From: Steromphala cineraria
Taxonomy: Eukaryota; Mollusca; Gastropoda; Trochida; Trochidae
Direction: 5' to 3'
NCBI GenBank assembly: GCA_916613615.1
Contig: OU744727.1
Coordinates: forward strand, 16,500,093 to 16,564,092
DNA length: 64,000 nucleotides
Shown here: positions 53,419 through 64,000 of the stretch, in pieces
Numbering within the stretch: position 1 is the first letter of the stretch
Layout: each line of letters begins with the position of its first letter
Position numbers and translations under genes: made by a program
The notes under the pieces: generated by a model
Told to the model about the DNA's origin: nothing
The model's database searches: none
Seen by the model: only the letters and a program-made list of their open reading frames with translations

Positions 53419-53815
53419 ATGTTTTGATTGTTTGACATTACGAATAGCTCCTTGAGTAAAGATTGATACATGATAGGCAGATGGGCCTTGCACTATGATT
53501 ACGAGGAATAGTTGCGTGATTGGCGAGCTAGAAATTGAAGCGATAGGTGAATGGTTCTCATACTCACAGGGACTTGTATCTTTGATATCGAGAACTGTTC
53601 TAGATTTAGTTTTTTTCATGTATGTGATCAAGTTTCCGCGGAAACTCGCACAAGTTTTGAAAAGCCTAGAGAGACGCTTAGGAGACTACTTTTTTCTTTG
53701 CTGATTTTCTTAATTTGAATGGCATTAAATATCCAGAAAAATGGCCAGACACTCTTGCTATAGCAACGCCACGAACAATATATATTGAGACTTGAGCTAA
53801 ACCATAGGTAAAAGT

Positions 53816-53821
53816 AATAAA
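53816..53821 (+). terminator. Candidate polyadenylation signal of copy B
   Basis: AATAAA lies about 400 bases after the TGA stop. A weaker ATTAAA lies earlier, at 53724-53729. Either could define the 3' end. Confidence 0.4.
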
Positions 53822-53894
53822 AATATGTCACTTTTATCGTTTAAATTTTAACCTAGTGCATATTTGGGGTAGGTCCATTTCTTGGCTATAGTTA

Positions 53895-54170
53895 ATAAAC
53901 TTTTACATGTTTATACCTTACTTGCACTGCAAAAATGGTGTTGTGAATTTAAACATGTTCCGTACGTGTTTTACTCAAAACATGTTTTGAAATGTGTTTA
54001 TATGCCAAACACATGAATTTGTATGTGTTGTAACTCAAAACATGTTTCGATTTTAAACATGTTGCATTATGGTAACTAAATGGGCTTTTTAACTCTGAAC
54101 ATGTTGTGACTTGCAAAATGTTTGAAATGTGTTTATATGCTAAACATATTTTATGGTGCACATATCTTTA
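53895..54170. repeat. Degenerate repeat rich in AAACATGTT
   Basis: AAACATGTT or AACATGTT recurs many times, and a longer phrase, TTTGAAATGTGTTTATATGC, occurs at about 53977 and 54119. It has no coding function, and the minus-strand frame across it reflects the repetition. Confidence 0.65.
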
Positions 54171-54594
54171 GTTGTTCATGTAAGTGGAATGCTTGTTGAT
54201 TTGAACTGCATAAATTAGTATAAAATAACACTATGTCCCTGAATCACCTACATCACCGATCTTTACTTGAATAACATTAGAACAGCAGAACATAGTCATT
54301 ACAAACCCGATTCGGACATGCTTTTTCATTATATTTCATTGTTTGCAAAAGACAATTAAGATGAACTGATAAAATTATAAACGTCAGAGTGAGATAAAAT
54401 AAACTTGAGTTAATCACCTGCTTGTATCTTATTTTTTTGTTTATGTCCAACAAAAATGTGACTGAAGCTTAATGAACTTAAGGAGTATTTTATAACGCTT
54501 CAAAATAATCATGTGTACGAATCGGTTTCATGGTTAAAACATACATGTAGGACTTTCAAGAAAATATTACGGCCACTCAACTAATAATACATCA

Positions 54595-54960
54595 TTAAAG
54601 GGGCAGTAGCACGTTTTTTGATAATTTTATATTTTAAAATTTTCACTTATAATTGTAAGTTAATGCTAAATGTAATAATTTGACAGCGTCAAAAACCTCA
54701 TTACACAAGCCAATCATCCATAGTCAGTGGACAAAGAATAAAGATTCACATGAAATCCATTGGCGGCCATTTTTGTGTGAACACCTTTTTATTCATTTTG
54801 TGTAAGAAAAAGGTGTCGCATGGCTAAACTTTACGTTATATATTTGAATTATTACTGCTCCATTTAGTTTAGATAGATTGTCTTTCGATTGAAACCATTA
54901 ATTTTCATTTTCCTGACATCACCCTATATACCCCGTAAAAACGTGCTACTGCCCCTTTAA
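54595..54960 (-). mobile_element. TTAA-flanked MITE, copy 4 (366 bp)
   Basis: TTAAAGGGGCAGTAGCACG and CGTGCTACTGCCCCTTTAA form the ends. The interior matches copy 3 in the same orientation (CATTGGCGGCCATTTTTGTG near 54759). It lies between transporter copies B and C. Confidence 0.85.
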
Positions 54961-56464
54961 ACACCGAAAAAGGTTTTTCTAAGAAGCTGACGAAACTCAG
55001 TTTATAATGACATGGTATTTACAGATCCAAATAACCATAAATAAACATTAAAAACAGCCAACTGAGTAGATTTACCCACCAACTAAAAACCGCTCCAACT
55101 ACTTTGAGATTGTTATTTTACCTGTCAGGGTATAATAAGTAATACGTTTACCATAATGTTGCTTACGAAAAGAGTTCCAAAAAATTGTTTTGGTCATTAG
55201 AGTTTTCTGATCATTTGTCACATTGCAATTAAATGAAACAGTAGTTAAAAGAAGAGAAATACTTGCAAATATCCAAGAAGCAGGTTTTTGTAATGTACGC
55301 TAAAATGTTTATCAAATCATGTGGATTAAAATAAACAACAAATGTAATGTAATGAATACATGTAAAAATTAAATATTCACACCTTAAAGCTTAGTCAATC
55401 AGATACCATGATATAATGCGGGCGATTGTAGGATGTTACATGTGCGCTTTGTCATTACATGCATGCATACTTGTTTACTCTTGTTGAAAGATAACATTTA
55501 ATGCACATTTAAGTCAGTGTTTCTCTTTCGCACAGTTTCTACTGACAATGAAAAAAATACAATGAGTTTTTTTGTGCTAATGCCAGACAACTCTTACCGA
55601 GGAGCTGCTTAACTTTTGTAACGGTGTATACATATCGTCTATCATGAAATTAATAAATGAAAGCATTTTACTAATGCGAAAAGTACGTATAGGTTCCTAC
55701 ATTTATATGTCGCATTATCAGATCACGCCTAATTTCAAAACCACATCAAAAGAAGAATTTGTCATTTTTCGTCATCACTTCACCCTTAATTATTAACAGA
55801 ACAGAATAAAATCAACACTTTATATACATGCAAAATGATGTCGTGTCATAGTCATTCGTTAAATTTGATTATTATGTTCATCAAAAATATCTATGAAAAT
55901 CAAACGATAATTAAAGTGTGGAAACACAATATATCTACAAATGCAGCAAACGATTTGACCGTCGTTAAACTACAGCTAAATCCTTTATCAAACCAATATT
56001 CACGCAATAGATAGAGAATATTATATGAGTGTCCATAGTATACTATGTTTACGACATGAATGACTAAACATACTGAGTGTACTGATATTAAGGCACGAGT
56101 GTCGTTAAAACATTGTTTATTACGTGACATCACAATATAAAAATTATATGTTGCCCTAAGGCATCTTGTAAAAATACAGACAGACAGTTTTCAAGGCCTC
56201 TGGCCCAAACAATCTTATTAAAATATGATCTATTTGCTACATAACGAAGCGTAGTGAAGAAATTATGATATCAGTTTAATGAGATTGCTGGCCCAAACAA
56301 CATATATGAAAAGTTTGGATATGACTTCCCTGGTAAGTAATAATATAATGTTATCAACACATCCATTTGGTTTTACTCACTTTACACACTTTACGTCGTG
56401 TGGATCGTGTACGTATCCTTACCGTAATTTCTTTGACGTTGCATTGGTGTTATTGTAATTAGGG
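54961..56464. other. Spacer between copies B and C, first part
   Basis: AT-rich sequence without a supported gene or repeat. Confidence 0.4.
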
Positions 56465-56624
56465 GATAAATCCATTCTGTTTTTTATTTTGGGGTTGTAT
56501 ATCATGCATTCTTTACCCCTAAATATAATTTCAAACCGAGCTTGCGAGGTTTGAAATGTTTATTTAGGGGTAAAGAATGCACGACATACAACCCCAAAAT
56601 AAAAAACAGAAAAATGGATTTATC
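56465..56624. repeat. Palindrome of 160 bp
   Basis: GATAAATCCATTCTGTTTTT, TATTTTGGGGTTGTAT, GCATTCTTTACCCCTAAAT and TTTCAAACC on the left are mirrored by GGTTTGAAA, ATTTAGGGGTAAAGAATGC, ATACAACCCCAAAATA and TGGATTTATC on the right, around a GAGCTTGCGA centre. Mismatches are few, so the arms of about 75 bp could form a long hairpin. Confidence 0.85.
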
Positions 56625-58032
56625 ACCATTCTAACATGACTTATTAGTAAAAAAAGGTGGAACTATTTTGACTTGCTCAAAAGCAATGTGATTAAGTCAA
56701 ACCGGTGCCGACCGGTTCCAGTCACTTGCAAAACAACGGTTCAGTCCACTTTCATAAAGAACACATAACAATTAAAATGTCATTACATACAGAAAAGACG
56801 TGTTTAAATAGACTCATCTATAATCTATTGAGCATATTATCAATAGAAAACAGATTTCAATGTCGTCAAAGTTACGATTGTTTTACCTTAATACATGGAT
56901 CGACCCATCATCCCTACAAGAGCGACAATGACTGACCAAATCAAGGGACGTTACTCTGAAAATAGTTGTTCACTACGTGTCGGTGAACTGTTTCAAACTT
57001 AGTGGAAGCTGTCAAGAAAGTTATATTTTGTGTCATGGTTGGGGACACTGTGACAGGAAAAGTGGTCACTTGTAATAGGGGCAGTGACAGCATTCTGCCG
57101 AATAAAGAATAAAGTCGCTTCCGGGGTATGAGAGGTGTGCGATCGTTGATTTTGTTTTTAGATCTGTGGACTGTGATTAATTTAAATCGCGAAGCAGTAA
57201 GAAACACTTCAAACAGGAACCAAAATCCTGGTTATTCGATTGAAATTTGTAGGTCTTTCAAAATGTCGACAAGTTTCTGATATTGAAATTTAAAGTGTCG
57301 TCGCCAACATGTCTATTGTAAACAGAAAGTCGCTGAGTGCAGATTGTATACGCGTGCGCGGAGGAATGTGAAGCGGTCGTAAATATTTAGAGGTGATTAT
57401 CGGCGAAATAATTACTCCAAAATGTTTATGAGGAACCAATCAGAACGCAGTATTTTCAAACTAGTTTTCGTGTCATGTTAGAATATTACTTTCAATGTGA
57501 TTATAAGCATAATCCGTGAATACTTAATTAATAAGTGCAGCATTAACCATACCACCAGCTAACCGAGTCGCTTACCGACTACATTTTCCAACCTCAAATG
57601 CTTATAATGTGTCCACATTAAAATCGCAATTTGCAGTTTCTGCTTAATAATTGATATTTATTTCTATGACAACGGTTGATCGGGTTGAATGATAAGGTTT
57701 TTCACTCCATTAATTTAATGAGTTTTTCTCATAAGGTTATTTGGATTTCTGAATCATTATTGTTTGATGCATCACTGGGGGAAATTGAAGGAACTCGTTT
57801 AGGAAATTTTTGATAACCATTTAAGCATTTACGGAACACCACGAAGAACAAAAACTTCCGGAAATACAAATTCAATCGACAAAATATACAATGGATTTGG
57901 TGTTATTACCTTTTTTGTTTACCATAGTACCTTATATCAGCAGATCTTGAAACGTGGTTTTTAAACTGTGAGTTTTCGTATAACAATACAAAAGTGAGCA
58001 CGGCTCATATATCCCCACTTTAATTTGGCCGC
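56625..58032. other. Spacer between copies B and C, second part
   Basis: No gene is recognised. Open frames of under 90 codons on both strands carry no domain. Confidence 0.4.
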
Positions 58033-58041
58033 CACTATACA

Positions 58042-58631
58042 CATTCTCTCCCCACAGAGGCAGCTCAGTCATACCTGAGTTAGCCTCTGTTCTATTACGG
58101 CAGGATCCCAGGGTTCCGGCAGATTGCCCTAGCGGCAAAAAATTGTAAGTTGTTGCAGCCAATGAAGACACTGTTTGGATATCCATGATTTGGAGAATTC
58201 TGAAAGGTTGTATCGTGACATGGAAAATATCATTCCTTCATAGGTTTTTTCATTAACAGTGTGAGAGGAAAATATTTGAAAAATCAGATGTGGATAGGGT
58301 TTTTCATTAGAAAGAAACTGTTTTATAATTGTGTAAATTATAATTTGTTTTATGATAAATTGTAGTTTACTAATTTACCAAATAAAAACTTTATAGAAGG
58401 TAAAAAGCGATGTTTTGTAGAAGGAAGAGTTATTTTCCCTGAGTGTTAGTTTTCAACAACCCGGGAATAGCCGAGGTTTTGCAAATGACCACTTTTGAAA
58501 CGGCGTCGCTGATTGCACAACTAACTTCGATTGCCTCCAACCAGATTGCTATCTTTCTTTCCCATGTATTAGCCGTAATAGAACAGAGGCTAACTCGGGT
58601 ATGACTAAGCTGCCTCTTTGGGGAGAGAATG
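58042..58631 (+). mobile_element. MULE-like MITE, long member 1 (590 bp)
   Basis: The terminal inverted repeats are about 60 bp: CATTCTCTCCCCACAGAGGC and on to TCTGTTCTATTACGGC at the left, GCCGTAATAGAACAGAGGC and on to GGGGAGAGAATG at the right. Flanking nonamers CACTATACA (58033-58041) and CTATATACA (58632-58640) agree at seven of nine bases, consistent with an aged 9-bp target duplication. Long terminal repeats with a 9-bp duplication point to the Mutator superfamily. The interior is AT-rich and has no transposase. Confidence 0.8.
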
Positions 58632-59379
58632 CTATATACATAACAATAATAGAATTTTCACTATCATGACCACTACCATATTTTAAATGCTGTCATTATT
58701 TTAGAAAATAGGCACGATTATTGATTTTCATATAGAACATGTCTTCTTTGTTGATGAACATATGTATTTTCTCAAAATTAATTTTGAACAATTAATTGAA
58801 ATAAAATTCATTTTTTGAACACAAAATTATATAAATACATTAAAGTATTCTTTAAACGATGATTTAACTTTTGCTCTTATCAGAGAAATAGAATTGAGAA
58901 TACGACATAAAAAACTCGAAATATTTGTTATGCTAACATCAACTGAAGTATGTACTATATTTCGCCTGTCAGTTTATATATATAAAGAAAGTAGTTTAAA
59001 CATATATTATAAGAATTAGCTATAGATTGTGAGTGTCATAAATGCATCGGTTTAATTCAAATCAACACACATATGGTAAACAAATGAAACAACATTTTCC
59101 AAAAACAAATCTAATACAATAATAAATTCATGCATATGTTTATGTCAATATTCAATATTGTTGATAATAACACAATTATTCATAAACGTGAAAGGCGGGG
59201 CGTCTATTAGCCATTTAGTATTTACAGTTGATATATCAATATGTATATATATTTATATGTCAATATGTTTTATCGGAGAGCATATTACATGTATTTGGAT
59301 ATTTATCTTTAAATAGTTGTTGTCACCACTTGTTTATGGCAGTCCTTTTGTCACTTCATAAACGCCATTTTCAGCAATA

Positions 59380-62300
59380 ATGACAGCTGAAAATTTGACT
59401 TGCGAAGGTTTGATTGACCAATCAAGTTCAACATTTGGGTAAGTATATAAAACTGAAAAAGGGATATTTGTTAATGTCATGTCAAATGTAATTTTTTCCT
59501 TTCGAAAGACGCGTTCTCTGTTACGATTCGTTGTCATAAAAGATTTTAAAGAGATTGATTTATCTTGCACTCACGAAGTTCATTTAGGTCATGTTTTTCA
59601 TCGTCATGAGTTTTCTCTTTGTTTTGAAAAATATTGATTTTACCTTAATCACATCATTCTCTACCCACAGAGGCAGCTTAGTCATACCTGAGTTAGCCTC
59701 TGTTCTATTACGGCTAATACATGGGAAAGAAAGATAGCAATCTGGTTGGAGGCAATCGAAGTTAGTTGTGCAATCAGCGACGCCGTTTCAAAAGTGGTCA
59801 TTTGCAAAACCTCGGCTATTCCCGGGTTGTTCGCCAAAGCTATCGTTGAAAACTAACACCCAGGGGAAATAACTCTTCCTTCTACAAAACATCGCTTTTT
59901 ACCTTCTATAAAGTTTTTATTTGGTAAATTAGTAAAATAAAATTTATTATAAAACAAATTATAATTTACACAATTATAAAACAGTTTCTTTCTAATGAAA
60001 AACCCTATCCACATCTGATTTTTCAAATATTTCTCTCTCACACTGTAAATGAAACAAACCCATAAAGGCATGATAATTTCCATGTGACGATAGCACCGTT
60101 CAGAACTCTCCAAGTCATGGATATCCAAACAGTGTTTTCATTGGCTGCAACTTACAGAGATACAGTGAATTACAATTTTTTGCCGCTAGGGCAATCTGCC
60201 GGAACCCTGGGATCCTGCCGTAATAGAACAGAGGCTAACTCATGTATGACTGAGCTGCCTTTGTTGGGAGAGAATGTAATCACATAAGAAAATATATGAT
60301 ATAAAATTATTCAATTTTACTTATTTCCTCTCATATTCGTAAAATCAATTTTTTGTTGTTGCGATCATGTTAAGAATTATCGAGATTTCTGGCAACAAAG
60401 TTTCAGAACAGAAACGCAAGAGCGATTTTGAGAATTGGGAACTCCTGTTAAAACCATCCGAAAAATTCCACTATAATATTTCCTTCAAAGACTCCCCTGT
60501 TGTTTCATTGTTTACAGCTTCAATGCACAGAGGAGTAATCTTTACCTATTTGTTAAATAAAAAATGAAGACATTTTCTTCAAGAACTCGATTAACGTGAG
60601 AGAAATGAGGTACCGATAACCATCAAAGACAACCGTTGTTTATTATTTTGTTACTCGTTTTTGTTTTATGTAAAGGTTATCGTTATGAAATGTTTGTCTG
60701 AATCGTAAACGTCGTCATACGTCGGATTGAACCTGTACATAAAATAATCGTAGCGAAACAGCGTAGTGAAAAAGAGACATTAAGGAATTGGTGGTCACCA
60801 ACTCTGCCGAATGTGTATGAAAATTCAGTTTTTTTAGTGGTTATTCGAGATATTTCGGGTCGTACTGAATATTAGGTATAATTGAAGGTTTCTTTGTGAA
60901 AGGATATCCTAGGATATAGAAAAAAACAGAACAACCTATGGGTATTAATATAATCTATTACATAATCAGATCAAACCTTCACATAACAGATCAATCGCTA
61001 ACCGTTTGGAGAAGCACGATGCAGCCATGCTGCAACTTATCGGATTCGGCGGCTTTTCCTTGTTCCTGGCCATCCTGTACAACCTGACCAGGAAGCACGT
61101 CTTCAAGGACGCGGACAACCTGGACACCACGTTCGATGCGGGGGGTAAAGTCAGCATGAGTCTCACGGCTGTCACTGTCGCCTCCCAGCTCCTGTGGCCC
61201 GGGGATTTTCTTCAGACTGCTACTGTAGCTATAAAGGTAAGGTTGTCGTTATTTGTATCTTTATCATTATTCATTGTCTTTTGTTTAAGCATTGCATAGA
61301 TTTATATTAAAATTTTTTTTTACAGCATCAATGTACATTTGAAATTTAAACAATATACATTTCAGAATAGAAAATATGAATTCAAATTCAAAACATACAT
61401 GCTTTAATTTTGAGAATAGTTGTTTTCATAAATATATACCTTAGATTCCATTTAATATAACTTCCGTTGTAAACAATTAAATTTAGATTTTACTTTCAGG
61501 GCGGAATATCCGGACCTTTCTGGTTCACTGTTGGGATCGTCGCAATCCTCTTTCTCTTTCCAATTTTGTCAGTTCAGTTCAAGACGAAAGCACCAGGAGC
61601 CAAGACATTCCTACAGGTATGTTTTACAATGATACATAATCAGAATAAGGATAAACTGAACGCCAAAAGAAATGTTACACCTCTTTGAATTTGAATATCA
61701 TAAAAAGTGTCGTGTTCAGAGGAATTTGCTTTGTTGTGTTGTAACACTCGATCAGTTTAGTGTTTTGTGCTAACATAACTTTAATGGTAAATAAGTTATC
61801 GCCAGTTCTTCATGGGTGGGGTCACTTGTCCTATTTTCGATCATGAATAAATTGAAGTGAAAATGTACAAATTAATTAAACTGACTTTGCTTTCTTTGAT
61901 AATGAATGCAGATTCATAAAAAAGCGAATTAGTTATGTTTTTGGAAATATTTTTCGTTATTTTGTCTGAAAATGACGAAATATTGAGATTTGTTATTTTT
62001 CTATTCAGAACACAACCATAAGATTCTTCGAAAACGTTTTTGTTAAAAATGTACTTCGACTGATTTAGGAAGCTTTGGCACATTTCTTTTGGCGTTCAGT
62101 TAACATTCAAACCTTAGAATTGGAAACGTTGGAGCTTAAAAAGTAATAATGTGGCATGGAAGACACAAAGTCTTATCATCAAAGGTTGTCATATTCGTTA
62201 TAATTCATAAGACACGCACTATGACAGGTAAGCACTGGCGGATCCCATGAGAGTGTCCATTAAAAAAAATGTTGAGTCATATAATTCAATCATGCTAAAA

Positions 62301-64000
62301 GTAACAAAAGAAATGAAGGACAAGGATATTACTCAGCAAATACTCACGGCTTCTTATGTCATAGAAAGTATTAAATTCAATAAATGTACTTGTGACACAC
62401 CGATATGGCGTCCCCCGCCCAATCGTACATCCTCTATCTAACCGTGGTTTATATTCATAGTACTGGGCGTCGTTAGTAATGCTAAGACAGAGACTACTCG
62501 TCCTAAACTTTTAAGGCTTTTGTCCGTTTTCCAGTTGCATGTACAACAATTACTGTCTTTTAATCCCAGTTCTGTACAGTATCCATTTTGTTTCAGATTG
62601 CCCATGTACGATTCGGAAACAAAGCACACATCATTTTCATCATCTTTTCTCTTGCCACAAACCTGGTTATCATATGCAGTATGCTGGTTGCAGGCTTGGC
62701 CACCTTTCAAGCCATGATCAAGGATGCATCACCAGAGTTTTGTTTCATTGTCATGGCCACTTTATTTGGAAGCTATTCTTTTGTTGGGGGTCTTGGAAGC
62801 ACCTTCTATGTGTCCTACTTCAACGCACTGTTAATTGTAGGAATTCTGGTCTACTTCGTCGTCAACCTTTTCTACGTGGACAATCTTGGAGGAAACAACA
62901 TCCTTGGCAACATGGACTCCGTTTACCAACAGTTAGTGTGCTTAGAAGAACAGAGAGGGGATGGTTTCAACACCTATCTGACCTTTAGCTCTGAGGACGG
63001 CATTATTTGGGGTGTTGTTGGATTCGTTTCTGCAGGGGCTACAGTGTTTGGCGATCAAACCGTTTGGCAGAGTCGTGTTGCCGCCAAACCAATGGAAGGT
63101 GTAATAGGTTTCTTTGCAGGGACTCTGCTGTGGTTCGCGGTACCCTTAACCGTTGGTTCAAGCACTGGTCTCTCATACTTAGCTCTAAGCTCCTCAAACT
63201 CCTCCTTTGCACTATCGAGCGAAGATATTGATAGAGGTACGTAGTTTTTGTCAAAGTGAAATCAGAGATTTGTTGTTAGTACGGCGAAATATAAACATCC
63301 AAGCTTTATTTGCTGATAATTTTCATTCCATATGAAAATGTGGTCGGAGGTTGCTGTTGTAAACTCCTCAGCAAGAGAAACTTATCTTTATTTTACTGAA
63401 ACTACAAAATATATACTATTGGCATTTACCCTAAATAGATATTTTAAAACTTAATAACCGGTTTCATTGTTACATAAAAGTAATTACAACTCTATGACAA
63501 GTTTCATTCGTCCTTATAGAAGATGTCATTTCAATCTCGCAAAGAAAGAAGATTTCATTTTAATTACACGCCAGTCTAAGTAAACGTAGCCTCAATAATA
63601 CTCGCTGCACTGATATTGAGTCTAGCGAGATACAGTAAGAGGTCGTGTCAGCCGATTTTTAGGCGACCTATGACCCCCCACGTTATACGTGCGAAGGCAG
63701 ACTATCGTCGCTTGGTCAATTCGATAAGTCGGCTGACCCGATCTGTTACTACATTTCGCTAGATTCAATATCGGGAGTGTAGCGAGTATTATTGAGTCTA
63801 CGTGTAATTAGACTAATTACACGCATTCACTTCAGGGTTAGCGATGCCGTTTATCATGGACACGATTTTGGGTTACACCGGCGGTGTTCTAGTTGTTACG
63901 CTCCTCTCCATGTCGCTGATGTCTACTGGATCAGGGGAGATAATGGGAGTTTCTTCTGTCATAGTATACGACATCTACCAGGTCTATATCAGGCCTTTCA
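59380..64000 (+). CDS. DUR3: DUR3-like urea transporter, copy C (partial, runs off the window)
   Basis: Third paralogue in the array, cut by the right edge. Coding exons are 59380-59438, 60990-61236, 61500-61616, 62597-63236 and 63836 onward; exon 5 should end at 64001. Exons 2, 3 and 4 have the same lengths as in copies A and B, and all junction phases agree. Family motifs are present: SQLLWPGDFLQT, GSYSFVGGLGSTFYVSYFN, GDQTVWQSRVAAKP and LMSTGSGEIMGVSSVIVYDI. It is more diverged than A and B are from each other; for example exon 3 reads GGISGPFWFTVGIVAILFLF. The first coding exon is short, MTAENLTCEGLIDQ, and lacks the hydrophobic leader of the other copies, so either the true start is in an upstream exon or the leader is lost. 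Exons 6 and 7 lie outside. Confidence 0.88.
59655..60276 (-). mobile_element. MULE-like MITE, long member 2 (622 bp), in intron 1 of copy C
   Basis: Same family as the element at 58042 but inverted. The left end CATTCTCTACCCACAGAGGC is followed by CTAATACATGGGAAAGAAAG, which corresponds to the right part of member 1. The right end passes CCCTGGGATCCTGCCG to GGGAGAGAATG. The flanking nonamer TAATCACAT is identical on both sides (59646-59654 and 60277-60285), a clean target duplication. The two long members are near-identical, apart from about 30 extra bases here. Confidence 0.88.
61654..62101. mobile_element. TIR element in intron 3 of copy C (448 bp)
   Basis: AACTGAACGCCAAAAGAAAT and a following GT are mirrored at the right end by ACATTTCTTTTGGCG and TTCAGTT. 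Terminal repeats are about 22 bp. The GCCAAAAGAAA core resembles the GGCAAAAGAAAC ends of the MITE at 17221, so a Tc1/mariner affiliation is likely, although the TA flank is imperfect here. The 80-codon minus-strand frame inside has no recognisable transposase motif. Confidence 0.7.
63561..63810. repeat. Palindrome of about 250 bp in intron 4 of copy C
   Basis: TAATTACACG, CTCAATAATACTCGCT, GATATTGAGTCTAGCGA and GTCAGCCGA in the left arm pair with TCGGCTGAC, TCGCTAGATTCAATATC, AGCGAGTATTATTGAG and CGTGTAATTA in the right arm. Arms are about 100 bp with some mismatches around a GC-richer centre (CCCCCCACGTTATACGTGCG). Confidence 0.8.

Noticed and set aside
35318..64000. Assignment of the transporters to the glucose or choline branch of the SLC5 symporters
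   Set aside because: The motifs in exons 2, 4 and 5 match the DUR3 urea branch better, and the length above 770 residues also fits DUR3 more than typical SLC5 members.

Overview
The window looks like nuclear DNA of an invertebrate animal, probably a mollusc or another marine lophotrochozoan. It is AT-rich, its genes are split by GT-AG introns, and it is crowded with short non-autonomous transposons, tRNA-derived SINEs and decayed LINE pieces. One SINE ends in a 3' block of a kind I associate with marine invertebrate SINEs. The taxon call is inference, because no marker gene is present.

Layout. Positions 1-3.4 kb hold a broken LINE (an ORF1 tail, an endonuclease domain and a linker with two frameshifts), a LINE C-terminal fragment on the minus strand and a full-length SINE. 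Positions 3.4-34.8 kb form a gene desert with a higher-order AACGTT satellite (4.5-5.7 kb), tandem repeats near 7.6, 13.1 and 27.6 kb, three copies of a TTAA-flanked MITE and one TA-flanked MITE. From 34.8 kb to the end lies a head-to-tail array of three plus-strand genes for DUR3-type urea transporters of the sodium:solute symporter superfamily. Copy A (35318-43394) and copy B (47755-53418) are complete, with seven coding exons and 772 and 771 residues. Copy C (59380 to beyond 64000) enters the window with five coding exons.

All exon junctions have the same phase in the three copies, and exons 2 to 5 have identical lengths. The array therefore arose by duplication of a whole intron-containing gene. 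Two points stand out. First, a GC-rich stretch of 109 bases in exon 2 is almost identical in all three copies, although the other exons have diverged at silent sites, which suggests gene conversion. Second, in copies A and B the end of that exon together with its splice donor is repeated into the intron with a 94-base period, giving decoy donors. Copies A and B also share a Cys/His-rich loop whose spacing would suit zinc binding.

The array is a landing site for mobile DNA. Three members of a MULE-like MITE family can be recognised by 9-base target duplications; two of them, in inverted orientation, bracket the first coding exon of copy C. A tRNA-derived SINE lies just upstream of copy A. Several long palindromes lie in introns and spacers. 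The three proteins would act in the plasma membrane, importing urea or a related small solute driven by an ion gradient. The substrate is inferred from the family.
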